In this document: one piece after another, positions 33,823-41,687 of the stretch
Position numbering within the stretch: the stretch's first letter is position 1
Layout: the number at the start of each line of letters is the position of its first letter
The notes under the pieces: model-generated
What the model was told of the DNA's origin: nothing
What the model saw: only the letters and a program-made list of their open reading frames with translations
Databases searched by the model: none
NCBI GenBank assembly: GCA_947631605.1
Contig: CANRMC010000006.1
Location: 1-41,734, forward strand
Length of the DNA stretch: 41,734 nt
Source: an uncultured Lachnospiraceae bacterium
Lineage (GTDB): Bacteria > Bacillota > Clostridia > Lachnospirales > Lachnospiraceae
Direction: 5' to 3'
Program-made: the position numbers and the translations under genes

Positions 33823-34170
33823 ATGGCAAAAAGAGGCGGATATCCGGGAGGCATGATGCCCGGCAATATGAATAATCTGATGAAGCAGGCGCAGAAAATG
33901 CAGAAGCAGATGGAGGAGACAACCAAGCAGCTGGAAGAAAAAGAATATGAAGCTACAGCCGGCGGCGGAGTTGTAAAAGTGACGATCTCCGGTAAAAAAG
34001 AGGTCACTGCCGTTCATATCGAGGAGGAGGTTGTCGATAAAGACGACATCGAGATGCTTGAGGATCTGATCATGGCTGCCGTAAATGAAGCGCTCCGTAT
34101 GCAAAGCGAGGATGAGAAGAATCAGATGGGCAAGATTACCGGAGGTATCGGAGGAGGATTTCCGTTCTAA
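33823..34170 (+). CDS. YbaB/EbfC nucleoid-associated protein
   Basis: A 115-residue DNA-binding dimer. A glycine/methionine-rich N-terminus (GGYPGGMMPGNMNNLMKQAQKMQ) leads into the long helix, followed by the central beta sheet with AGGGVVKVTISGKKEV and the C-terminal EDLIMAAVNEAL helix. The last residues are a glycine-rich tail ending GGGFPF. CAGGAGG lies upstream of the ATG. It sits between dnaX and recR in the order conserved across bacteria; its stop shares one base with the recR start. Confidence 0.93.
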   Translation: MAKRGGYPGGMMPGNMNNLMKQAQKMQKQMEETTKQLEEKEYEATAGGGVVKVTISGKKEVTAVHIEEEVVDKDDIEMLEDLIMAAVNEALRMQSEDEKNQMGKITGGIGGGFPF

Positions 34171-34766
34171 TGGATATTTACGGAGGACAGGTCAACCGTC
34201 TGATAGAAGAACTGTCGAGGCTTCCCGGTATTGGAGGAAAGACAGCCCAGAGATTGGCATTTCATATTATCAGTATGCCGGATGACAGAGCAGAGGCGCT
34301 GTCAAATGCGATCATAAATGCAAAAAGGAATATTAAATACTGTAAGACGTGTTATACTATAACCGACAGGGAAGAATGTCCCATCTGCAGTTCCGGCGAG
34401 CGCAACCACAAGCTTATCATGGTGGTGGAAACGCCGAGAGAACTGGCGGCATATGAACGCACCGGAAAATATGAAGGCGTTTATCATGTGCTGCATGGAG
34501 TGATTAATCCAAGTGCGGGGATCGGTCCGCAGGACATAAAATTAAAAGAGCTTATGATTCGCTTGAGAGATGATGTGGAAGAACTTATTATTGCCACAAA
34601 TTCAAGCGTAGAAGGAGAAGCAACAGCAATGTACATTTCCAAGATGGTGAAACCGGCGGGGATCCGGGTATCCAGAATTGCCAGCGGCGTTCCGGTTGGC
34701 GGAGATCTGGAATGTATCGATGAGGTAACACTTCTTCGTGCGTTGGAAGGACGCGTAGATCTTTAG
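34170..34766 (+). CDS. recR: Recombination mediator protein RecR
   Basis: A 198-residue DNA-binding protein of the RecFOR pathway that helps load RecA at gaps. A helix-hairpin-helix LSRLPGIGGKTAQRLA lies near residues 15-30. The zinc finger has Cys58, Cys61, Cys70 and Cys73 (CKTCYT, then CPIC). The Toprim domain starts at IMVVETPRELAAYERTG, followed by HVLHGVINPSAGIGP. Its ATG overlaps the ybaB stop by one base (TAATG), so it is translationally coupled. The length is typical. Confidence 0.95.
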   Translation: MDIYGGQVNRLIEELSRLPGIGGKTAQRLAFHIISMPDDRAEALSNAIINAKRNIKYCKTCYTITDREECPICSSGERNHKLIMVVETPRELAAYERTGKYEGVYHVLHGVINPSAGIGPQDIKLKELMIRLRDDVEELIIATNSSVEGEATAMYISKMVKPAGIRVSRIASGVPVGGDLECIDEVTLLRALEGRVDL

Positions 34767-34800
34767 CAAAAAACCAATATGGATAGGAGGATGATTCACG

Positions 34801-35874
34801 ATGAAACGAATTGGTATGTTGACAAGCGGCGGCGACTGTCAGGCGCTGAATGCTACAATGAGGGGCGTTGTCAAAGGCCTGAATACCCTCTACAAGAATG
34901 TGGAGATTTATGGATTCCTTGAGGGTTACAAAGGACTGATCTATGGCAATTACAGAAAATTGAAACCGGAAGATTTTTCCGGAATCCTGACAAAGGGAGG
35001 CACGATTCTCGGCACCTCCAGACAGCCGTTCAAGATGATGGGATTTCCAACAGATGATGGTATTGAAAAAGTGCCTGCCATGAAGGAAACCTACAATAAG
35101 CTGAAGCTGGACTGTTTAGTTGTTCTCGGTGGCAACGGTTCCCAGAAGACCGCAAATCTTCTTAGTGAGGAAGGTCTGAATGTTATCGGACTTCCGAAGA
35201 CGATTGATAATGATATCTGGGGAACAGATATGACATTTGGTTTCCAGAGTGCCGTTGATATCGCAACGGACACGATTGACTGTATTCATACGACAGCCGA
35301 ATCCCACAGCCGGGTATTTGTAGTGGAAGTTATGGGACACAAGGTTGGCTGGATCACTTTACATGCAGGTATTGCCGGCGGCGCCGACGTGATCCTGATC
35401 CCTGAGATTCCATATGATATAAAGAATGTTTATAAGGCTATCGAGAACCGGGCAAAAGAGGGTAAGAAATTTACGATCCTTGCAGTTGCGGAAGGCGCGA
35501 TCTCCAAAGAACTGGCTGACCTTCCAAAGAAAGAGAGAAAAGCTAAGATCGCTGAATCTCCATATCCGTCCGTTGCATACGAGATCGCTGACCAGATTCA
35601 GAAGAAATTTGGCGCTGATGTGCGTGTAACGGTTCCGGGACATACCCAGAGAGGCGGAAGTCCGGATTCTTATGACAGGGTGCTTTCCAGCAGATTGGGC
35701 GCAAAAGCAGCAGAACTTATTAAAGATAAGGACTTCGGTAAACTGGTTGTCATGAAGAACGGCATTGTAGATACCATTCCGCTTGCTGAATCAGCCGGTA
35801 AGCTGAAATACGTATCTCCGGACGATCAGCTTGTACAGAATGCGAAGACACTTGGCATCTGTTTTGGCGATTAA
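34801..35874 (+). CDS. 6-phosphofructokinase, variant active site
   Basis: A 357-residue phosphofructokinase making fructose 1,6-bisphosphate. It begins with TSGGDCQALNATMRG. The phospho-donor loop reads GGNGS at residues 110-114, where E. coli ATP-PFK has GGDGS: Asn112 replaces the magnesium-binding Asp and Gly113 keeps the ATP-type glycine. PKTIDND (132-138) keeps catalytic Asp136 but has Lys133, the residue found in PPi-type and some actinobacterial ATP-type enzymes. VEVMGHKVGWI and PGHTQRGG complete the sugar-binding set. Donor specificity cannot be settled from sequence. AGGAGG precedes the ATG; a strong terminator follows. I leave the symbol blank because it may be a paralogue of the main pfkA. 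Confidence 0.85.
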   Translation: MKRIGMLTSGGDCQALNATMRGVVKGLNTLYKNVEIYGFLEGYKGLIYGNYRKLKPEDFSGILTKGGTILGTSRQPFKMMGFPTDDGIEKVPAMKETYNKLKLDCLVVLGGNGSQKTANLLSEEGLNVIGLPKTIDNDIWGTDMTFGFQSAVDIATDTIDCIHTTAESHSRVFVVEVMGHKVGWITLHAGIAGGADVILIPEIPYDIKNVYKAIENRAKEGKKFTILAVAEGAISKELADLPKKERKAKIAESPYPSVAYEIADQIQKKFGADVRVTVPGHTQRGGSPDSYDRVLSSRLGAKAAELIKDKDFGKLVVMKNGIVDTIPLAESAGKLKYVSPDDQLVQNAKTLGICFGD

Positions 35875-35885
35875 CAATAGCACGC

Positions 35886-35934
35886 AAAACTCCTTACCGG
35901 CATATTATATAAAAAACTGGTAAGGAGTTTTTGT
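35886..35934 (+). terminator. Intrinsic terminator overlapping the next ribosome site
   Basis: AAAACTCCTTACC (35886-35898) pairs perfectly with GGTAAGGAGTTTT (35919-35931). The 13-bp stem is followed by a short T-run. The right arm contains AAGGAG, 9 bp before ATG 35937 of the next gene, so folding would both end transcription and hide that ribosome site. Confidence 0.8.
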
Positions 35935-35936
35935 GC

Positions 35937-36326
35937 ATGAACGAATTTCAATATGTTCCTGTTACAAAGCTTCCGTCAGGTCTTCTGCTTCCGGAAGACA
36001 GCATGGCGGATGAAGAAGTATTATACAAGGATCAGGAATATCTGAAACAGATGTATCCTGCAAAAGCAAGATTAATACTTGCCCTTGTGGAAGACCGGTG
36101 CGACAGGATGGAGTATGAAGGCAGTCCGATGTTTGCGGATTATCCGGATAAAGAAACCTTCCTCCGGGTTGCAAGAGATATTTTTAAGATGGTAAACGAT
36201 GGTGAGGAATGTAGTGAGGAAGTCAGCTGTATGCTGAAACAACTGATAGAAATACTGGTTTTAAATGAATGTTGTATGCGCAGGGGAAGATACAAGAGAC
36301 GGAAACAGTGTTTCGCACAGAGGTAA
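35937..36326 (+). CDS. Small cysteine-containing hypothetical protein
   Basis: A 129-residue soluble protein not recognised at family level beyond a feel of a conserved Lachnospiraceae protein. The N-terminus is polar and disordered-looking. The middle has YLKQMYPAKARLILALVEDRCDRMEYEGSPMF, an amphipathic helix plus charged segment, and the end is basic with RRGRYKRRKQC. Five cysteines are spread over the second half (C77-type spacing not diagnostic). The start at 35937 is fixed by AAGGAG within the preceding terminator stem; a TTG at 35931 would lie in the hairpin itself. Expression may thus depend on opening the stem. It precedes a large exported protein gene by 64 bp. Confidence 0.65.
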   Translation: MNEFQYVPVTKLPSGLLLPEDSMADEEVLYKDQEYLKQMYPAKARLILALVEDRCDRMEYEGSPMFADYPDKETFLRVARDIFKMVNDGEECSEEVSCMLKQLIEILVLNECCMRRGRYKRRKQCFAQR

Positions 36327-36390
36327 AAGGATCCTGCGCAGTGCGGCTGTGATAAGATGATAGAGACGATCATTTATCGGGAAATGAATT

Positions 36391-38988
36391 ATGAATTGGA
36401 AAAAAATTTTGTTGCAGGTACTCCTGTTTATTTTTGTTTTTTCAGGAACTGCCTTGGCATTCAATTATATAAGTTACAGAGGATATCAGGATTCGCCCGT
36501 TGAAACGGCGAAGCCGGAACTTCCCGTAGTTTATCTGAAATATGGAGATTATATGGCAGACCGTATGCTTGGCTATCAGCAGGCAATGGATACTGCCATG
36601 ATGCGGGAAGAGATCATGCCGGTGGGCGAAGATAAAACGGTGCATATTCTGCTTCAGAGCGAGGATGCGGAAGCATATGCAGGCAGTCTTTCCTATGAAC
36701 TTCGGACGCTGGATGGGACAACCCTGATCGAAAACGGAGATCTGCAGGAAGGAACGGAAGACGGCGGTTATACGGAATTTACAGTTTCATTCCGGATGAA
36801 TATGACGCCCGGTCAGGAATATGTTCTTGTTGTGAGGATAAACAGGGAAGAGGGAAATCTCAGATATTATTCCAGAGTTGTTCAGCTTGACAGGGATTTT
36901 CTGAATGATTTTCTTGCATATGCCTTTTCTATCCACGATGCAACTTTTGCGGATAAGAGCGGAGAAGACGACCAAAATGAAGAAGGCGGCGGTCTGATCG
37001 CGGAGCTTTTCGGTGAGAATCAGGCACAGGAAGATAAGAATGATCTTTCGGATGTAAATCTGGAATCCTCATATGAGCTTGTCACATGGGGGAAACTTGC
37101 GCCTGTTATCGTGAGCGAGGTAGTCCCGATGATTCAGGAAGTGGATTCGGATTCCGCCGTGATCGGGTTCCGGTATGTGATCCAGTCCGGCGTGAAAGGC
37201 GAAGTGTCAGAATATATGGTATCGGAGTATTACGGGCTCCGGTATGATAATGGGGAAAACCGAGTGGTGCTTCAGGATTTTGAACGTACCATGGAAGAGG
37301 TTTTCCAATATGACCATATCAACATAGAGAATAACAGTATCAATCTGGGTATCCATGATGAAGCGGTTACATACCGTTCATCTGAAGACGGACGCAAGGT
37401 CGTTTTTGTGAGCGCCGGAGAACTTTGGTATTATGATCATAAAGCCTCCGCGATATCAAAGGTTTACGGAATCCGTACAGACGGTTATCAGGATGTACGG
37501 GAGATTCAGAATAAAAACGGTCTGACCGTTCTGTCCGTAAGCGATGAAGGAGTTGTAGATTTTATTGTATACGGCAGGATTGCCAGAGGAAAGCATGAAG
37601 GTGAAAATGGAATTATCCTGTATGAATATAATGCGGAAAGATCCGAACTGACGGAGCTCGGCTGCATTTCCTGCAACCTGCCATACGGAATATTAAATCT
37701 TCAGGCGGGAAGATTTGCATATCTGGACAGCGAACAGGGGAATTTCTATGTTCTTATCAATGATTCGGTTCTGAAACTGGATGTAAATACCGGAGAAACC
37801 TCTTATATAGTTGAAAATATGCCGGCGGAGAATATTTATGTATCAGAAGACGGAAGCGTCCTCGCCTATCCGAATGACAGCCATACAGAAAATGTAACGG
37901 AAATTGCCGTATGGAACTGCGAGACGGGGGAAACCACGAGAGAAAAGGCAAAGATCGGCTGCCGGCTTTCCATTGTCGGTTTCCTTGGAAATGATCTGGT
38001 GTTCGGAGAGGCAGAAACCGGGCGTATTACCAGGGATATAAGCGGCAGGACCGAATTTTTGTTCCGCAATATCTATATCGCAGACAGGAACGGAATGATA
38101 AAGAAAGACTATCATAAGGATCAAATACTGATCTCCGGAATCCGGGCAGAAGAAGACAGTATATATCTTTCGCGTTATCGGGAAACAGAAGACGGAACGC
38201 TTGTGGAATCCGCAGACGACTATATGTCATACACGCGGGAAGACGCAGGCGGCGGGTTAAGCGTCCAGAAGTTATATGACGAAAATACTTATAAGGAAAC
38301 GCATCTGACATTTCCGGCAGGCGTTATGCTTCAATCAACTCCGAAAGAAGTATTGACAAAAGAAACGCAAAAAGAAGACCTGGCAAGTGTTTCAGAAGAA
38401 GGAAAGACAAATCAGGAGTTTTGTTATCTGTTTGAAAAGCGCGGCCTTTCCGGTATCTATTTTTCCGCCGGTGAGGCAGTGAAAAATGCGCAGGGCGCGC
38501 ATGGGATCGTGCTGGACGGACTGGGCAATGTGATTTATAAAGACAGGGAAACCGCTCCGTATAATACAGTGGCGGGTACGTTTTCTTATCAGCAGGCGGC
38601 GACGGAGGAAAGTTCGATCATCGGTCTTCAGGAGGAAAGCTTCCATGCGTGCTGTTATATGTGCCTGCTGGCAGCCGGATGCAGTGCGGAATATCAGGAA
38701 GTCCGGCAGACGGATACATGGGAAGAAGCCTTCACGAACGATCAGAGGGTAATGGGACTGAACCTTTCCGGTATAGACCTTGATACGGCTCTGGGATATC
38801 TGAGCGACGGAAATCCATTTGCCGTCCGGATCGATGATGGAAGGTTTGTGCTCGTTGTAAGCTACAATGCCACACATATCCGGTACTATGATCCTATACG
38901 GGGAGAAGAAGTCCGGGTAGGCAGGAAAAGTTTTGAAAAGGATATGGAAAAAAACGGAAATGCGGTTTTCAGCTATATCAAATATTAA
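36391..38988 (+). CDS. Large exported protein with degenerate C39-like domain
   Basis: An 865-residue protein anchored by an N-terminal membrane helix (residues about 5-25) with the bulk outside the cytoplasm. An Ig/beta-sandwich-like segment spans about 60-170, a beta-propeller-like stretch of repeated short blades about 290-640, and a C-terminal domain about 700-865. That last domain follows a peptidase C39-like layout (HACCYMCLLAAGC near 752-762, then GRFVLVVSYN near 817-826 and YYDPIRGEE). The histidine expected before VVVxY is Phe819, so catalysis is doubtful. An in-frame stop at 36385-36387 means the start cannot lie further upstream; the ribosome site (GGGA) is weak. Function is unknown. 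Confidence 0.7.
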   Translation: MNWKKILLQVLLFIFVFSGTALAFNYISYRGYQDSPVETAKPELPVVYLKYGDYMADRMLGYQQAMDTAMMREEIMPVGEDKTVHILLQSEDAEAYAGSLSYELRTLDGTTLIENGDLQEGTEDGGYTEFTVSFRMNMTPGQEYVLVVRINREEGNLRYYSRVVQLDRDFLNDFLAYAFSIHDATFADKSGEDDQNEEGGGLIAELFGENQAQEDKNDLSDVNLESSYELVTWGKLAPVIVSEVVPMIQEVDSDSAVIGFRYVIQSGVKGEVSEYMVSEYYGLRYDNGENRVVLQDFERTMEEVFQYDHINIENNSINLGIHDEAVTYRSSEDGRKVVFVSAGELWYYDHKASAISKVYGIRTDGYQDVREIQNKNGLTVLSVSDEGVVDFIVYGRIARGKHEGENGIILYEYNAERSELTELGCISCNLPYGILNLQAGRFAYLDSEQGNFYVLINDSVLKLDVNTGETSYIVENMPAENIYVSEDGSVLAYPNDSHTENVTEIAVWNCETGETTREKAKIGCRLSIVGFLGNDLVFGEAETGRITRDISGRTEFLFRNIYIADRNGMIKKDYHKDQILISGIRAEEDSIYLSRYRETEDGTLVESADDYMSYTREDAGGGLSVQKLYDENTYKETHLTFPAGVMLQSTPKEVLTKETQKEDLASVSEEGKTNQEFCYLFEKRGLSGIYFSAGEAVKNAQGAHGIVLDGLGNVIYKDRETAPYNTVAGTFSYQQAATEESSIIGLQEESFHACCYMCLLAAGCSAEYQEVRQTDTWEEAFTNDQRVMGLNLSGIDLDTALGYLSDGNPFAVRIDDGRFVLVVSYNATHIRYYDPIRGEEVRVGRKSFEKDMEKNGNAVFSYIKY

Positions 38989-39095
38989 AAAACACACAAT
39001 GTTCACAGAATGAACCAGAGTTTTTCATATTTTATTGGTATTTTAAAGGTGTTCCAATTTGGAATCTATACCTTCCCCCACATTTTTTTGTATCG

Positions 39096-39126
39096 AGAAG
39101 CTGCCGCAGGGCAGCTTCTTTTTTTG
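39096..39126 (+). terminator. Intrinsic terminator after the large exported-protein gene
   Basis: AGAAGCTGCC (39096-39105) pairs with GGCAGCTTCT (39110-39119) around a GCAG loop, followed by a run of eight or so Ts. Confidence 0.9.
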
Positions 39127-39129
39127 TTC

Positions 39130-39158
39130 TTGTTCTACAGCCGTGAATCCGTTATAAT
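39130..39158 (+). promoter_or_regulatory. Sigma-A promoter for the bile salt hydrolase
   Basis: TTGTTC (39130-39135), 17-bp spacer, perfect TATAAT (39153-39158). It lies immediately after the upstream terminator and leaves a leader of about 85 nt. Confidence 0.65.
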
Positions 39159-39248
39159 AATAAACGGGTATTTTAGTGTGATGCGAAGATGATTAATTGC
39201 CCAAGGCGTTGGGTAAACTATAAATATTTTTAATGAGGGGGCATTATT

Positions 39249-40220
39249 ATGTGTACAGCAATTTCTTACAAAACAAAAGATCACTATTTTGGCAGGAATC
39301 TGGATCTGGAATATTCTTACCATGAGACAGTAACGATTACGCCGAGAAATTTTCCTTTTGAATTCCGGAAAATGGGAATGCGGAAAAATCATTATGCCAT
39401 GATCGGTATGGCGTACGTCGCAAATGACTATCCGCTTTATTATGACGCTACAAATGAAAAAGGTCTCAGCATGGCAGGACTGAATTTTCCGGGCAACGCA
39501 GATTATAAGGAACCGGCGGATGACAAGGATAACGTTGCGCCTTTTGAATTTATTCCATGGATCCTGTGTCAGTGCGCAAATGTAAAGGAAGCAAAGAACC
39601 TGCTTTCACGGCTTCAGCTTGTAAAGATTGATTTTGCCAAGGAACTTCCGGCGTCTCCTCTGCATTGGATGATTGCGGATAAAGATGAATCGATCGTGGT
39701 GGAATCTGTAAAAGACGGGTTGAAAGTTTACGATAATCCGGTGAAAGTTCTCACGAACAATCCGCCGTTTGATTATCATCTGCTGAATCTGGCAAATTAT
39801 ATGGGAGTTACCAGAGAAGAACCGGTGAGCCGCTTTTCGGAAGAACTGAAGCTTTCTCCATATAGCCGGGGCATGGGCGGTATGGGACTGCCGGGGGATC
39901 TTTCTTCCGCTTCCCGTTTCGTAAAGGCGGCGTTTACAAGACTGAATTCCATTTCCGGAGAAACGGAATCCGAGAGTATCAGCCAGTTTTTCCATATTCT
40001 CGGCTCTGTCGCCCAGCAGAGAGGCTGCGCCCGCGTGGGTAAGGAGTTTGAGATCACCATATATTCTTCCTGCTGCAATACGGACACCGGCGTTTACTAC
40101 TATACGACTTATGAAAACAGCCAGATTTCCGGCGTGGACATGCATAAGGAAGACTTAGACGGCGAAACGCTTGTCAGCTACCCGTTGGTTCAGGGGCAGC
40201 AGATAAATATGCAGAATTAA
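39249..40220 (+). CDS. Bile salt hydrolase (choloylglycine hydrolase)
   Basis: A 323-residue Ntn-hydrolase that removes glycine or taurine from conjugated bile salts; some relatives act on penicillin V instead. Cys2 is the nucleophile, exposed after removal of Met1. Arg16 and Asp19 in GRNLDLE, Asn79 in GLNFPG, Asn171 in LTNNPPF and Arg223 in SSASRFV fit the five other family active-site positions. No signal peptide is present, so the enzyme is cytosolic. GGGGG precedes the ATG. The promoter and terminators on both sides mark it as monocistronic. The pattern of residues and length agree with bile salt hydrolases of gut clostridia, though substrate range (glyco- or tauro-) cannot be told from sequence. 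Confidence 0.92.
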   Translation: MCTAISYKTKDHYFGRNLDLEYSYHETVTITPRNFPFEFRKMGMRKNHYAMIGMAYVANDYPLYYDATNEKGLSMAGLNFPGNADYKEPADDKDNVAPFEFIPWILCQCANVKEAKNLLSRLQLVKIDFAKELPASPLHWMIADKDESIVVESVKDGLKVYDNPVKVLTNNPPFDYHLLNLANYMGVTREEPVSRFSEELKLSPYSRGMGGMGLPGDLSSASRFVKAAFTRLNSISGETESESISQFFHILGSVAQQRGCARVGKEFEITIYSSCCNTDTGVYYYTTYENSQISGVDMHKEDLDGETLVSYPLVQGQQINMQN

Positions 40221-40266
40221 AATTGTTAGAACAGCCGCGTATGAAACTCAATGAACGTTGGTATGA

Positions 40267-40303
40267 AAGGGAGGTTCCTCAATCGGAGGAATCTCCCTTA
40301 TTT
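40267..40303 (+). terminator. Hairpin terminator after the bile salt hydrolase gene
   Basis: AAGGGAGGTTCCTC (40267-40280) pairs with GAGGAATCTCCCTT (40286-40299), 14 bp with one G-U pair, followed by an imperfect T-rich tail. Confidence 0.7.
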
Positions 40304-40387
40304 AACATTTGCTGCCAGAAAAATCTAAAATCTTTGTTGAAAATTTCCTGATATTTGTCTAAAAGGGAGAAGCTGGATATGTAATTT

Positions 40388-40418
40388 TTGACAATATGCA
40401 AAAATTGTAGTTTATTAT
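40388..40418 (+). promoter_or_regulatory. Possible promoter for the surface-protein gene
   Basis: Perfect TTGACA (40388-40393). The best -10 is TATTAT (40413-40418) at a long 19-bp spacing, or TTTATT at 17 bp. The rest of the 300-bp gap 40221-40520 is AT-rich and holds only the terminator at its start. Confidence 0.45.
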
Positions 40419-40520
40419 CTTTTTTTGTGTTAAAAAGTAATTATAACTATGTTTTTAAATATTACTTATATGATGAATATGCGAGAAAGCAAGAAGAAAT
40501 TAAACTAGGGGGAATGTAGA

Positions 40521-41687
40521 ATGAAAAAAACAGTTACAAAAAGATTTGTGGCTGTGCTGATGGCATTCATAATGGTATGCACATTCTGCAATAGACCAGA
40601 GAATGTTGCTAAAGCTGCCACAGAACCGAGTCAGGAGGATCGGTATAGTCAGGGATATGATATTTCTTCAATACTTAAACAGTTTCAGTATTTTACTTCG
40701 GGTGATGTAACGATGAATAGCAGCGGTCATACCGTTGGCGCTGTCGTTGTCGGAGGAAAACTTGATCTTAAGAATACTTTCGGAGATGCAGCAATCGTAC
40801 CATCCTATATAAAGAATGTTGTTTCTACACAGGGTGTTGGTAATGGATGGCATGGAGAGGAACCAAAGAAATGCGATACGGTATATTATGGTGAAATTCC
40901 TAGTGGTTCAAGTTTTGGTAGCAACTGGATTCAGAATTCGAATTATATCAATACAGAAGAGGCATTCGAATCCATTAAGAAACAGTCAGTGGCTCTTTCA
41001 GAAGTGGATAGTGCAATAAAGGTTGTGGACGGAATAATCACATGTTCCGGTAATGAGGATATTTATGTAACTTTGGATTGCACTGCCCTCAAAAGCGACG
41101 TGAAGATAGTTGTTAAAGATGAGAGTGGCATAGATTGGTTTAAAAATCATATTTTGTGTATTTCTGTAACTGGAGTAAAAGAAACTGAGATTACTTTCGA
41201 TGGTTATAGCAGAATTAAGATTAATGATGTAAGTCTTGATGAAGCATTGGTAAAAATGTCTGGTTCAGACTATAATAATCAGCTAAATTTCGGTGGCATG
41301 AATCTTATCTGGAATTTTCCAGATGCAACCGGAACCATTAAAGCACAAGGCTTAGGCGGACATTTGGTTGCTCCAAGTGCAACTGTAGATTTTCAATCAG
41401 GCAACTATGAGGGTGGCGTAATCGCTAAGAGTATAACGGGCGGCGCCGAGGGGCATTTCTATCCGATGTCTAAAACGTTGAAGACGGGTGATAAAGATAG
41501 CGGTGAAACAGAACCGGGTTCATCGGAATCATCCTCTACAGAAAAATCATCAACAGAAGATGGTTCGACAGAGGATACGTCAACGGAAAAATCATCAACA
41601 GAAGATGGTTCGACAGAGGATACGTCAACGGAAAAACCATCAACAGAAAAAGGTTCGTGTAGGTTTGTCAAACATTTGTTACACTGA
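40521..41687 (+). CDS. Surface protein with choice-of-anchor A-like domain, cut by an IS
   Basis: A 388-residue reading frame. Residues 1 to about 33 are a signal peptide (basic start, hydrophobic core, ending AKAA). A long beta-rich domain follows, with GDVTMNSSGHTVGAVVVGGKL and a C-terminal half containing LNFGGMNLIWNFPDATG and APSATVDFQSGNYEGGVIAKSITGGAEGHFYP. This resembles choice-of-anchor A domains of cell-surface proteins. Residues about 330-379 are a Ser/Thr/Glu stalk made of 15-residue repeats. From position 41658 the repeat pattern stops abruptly and the last ten codons come from adjoining IS DNA, so the C-terminal anchor is missing here. GGGGGA precedes the ATG. Confidence 0.75.
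   Translation: MKKTVTKRFVAVLMAFIMVCTFCNRPENVAKAATEPSQEDRYSQGYDISSILKQFQYFTSGDVTMNSSGHTVGAVVVGGKLDLKNTFGDAAIVPSYIKNVVSTQGVGNGWHGEEPKKCDTVYYGEIPSGSSFGSNWIQNSNYINTEEAFESIKKQSVALSEVDSAIKVVDGIITCSGNEDIYVTLDCTALKSDVKIVVKDESGIDWFKNHILCISVTGVKETEITFDGYSRIKINDVSLDEALVKMSGSDYNNQLNFGGMNLIWNFPDATGTIKAQGLGGHLVAPSATVDFQSGNYEGGVIAKSITGGAEGHFYPMSKTLKTGDKDSGETEPGSSESSSTEKSSTEDGSTEDTSTEKSSTEDGSTEDTSTEKPSTEKGSCRFVKHLLH
41541..41657 (+). repeat. 45-bp tandem repeats in the stalk of the surface protein
   Basis: Unit one (41541-41585) and unit two (41586-41630) are identical 45-bp copies encoding Ser/Thr/Glu/Asp-rich 15-residue blocks. A third, diverging copy (41631-41657) is broken off after GGTTCG by the IS end. 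Confidence 0.9.
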
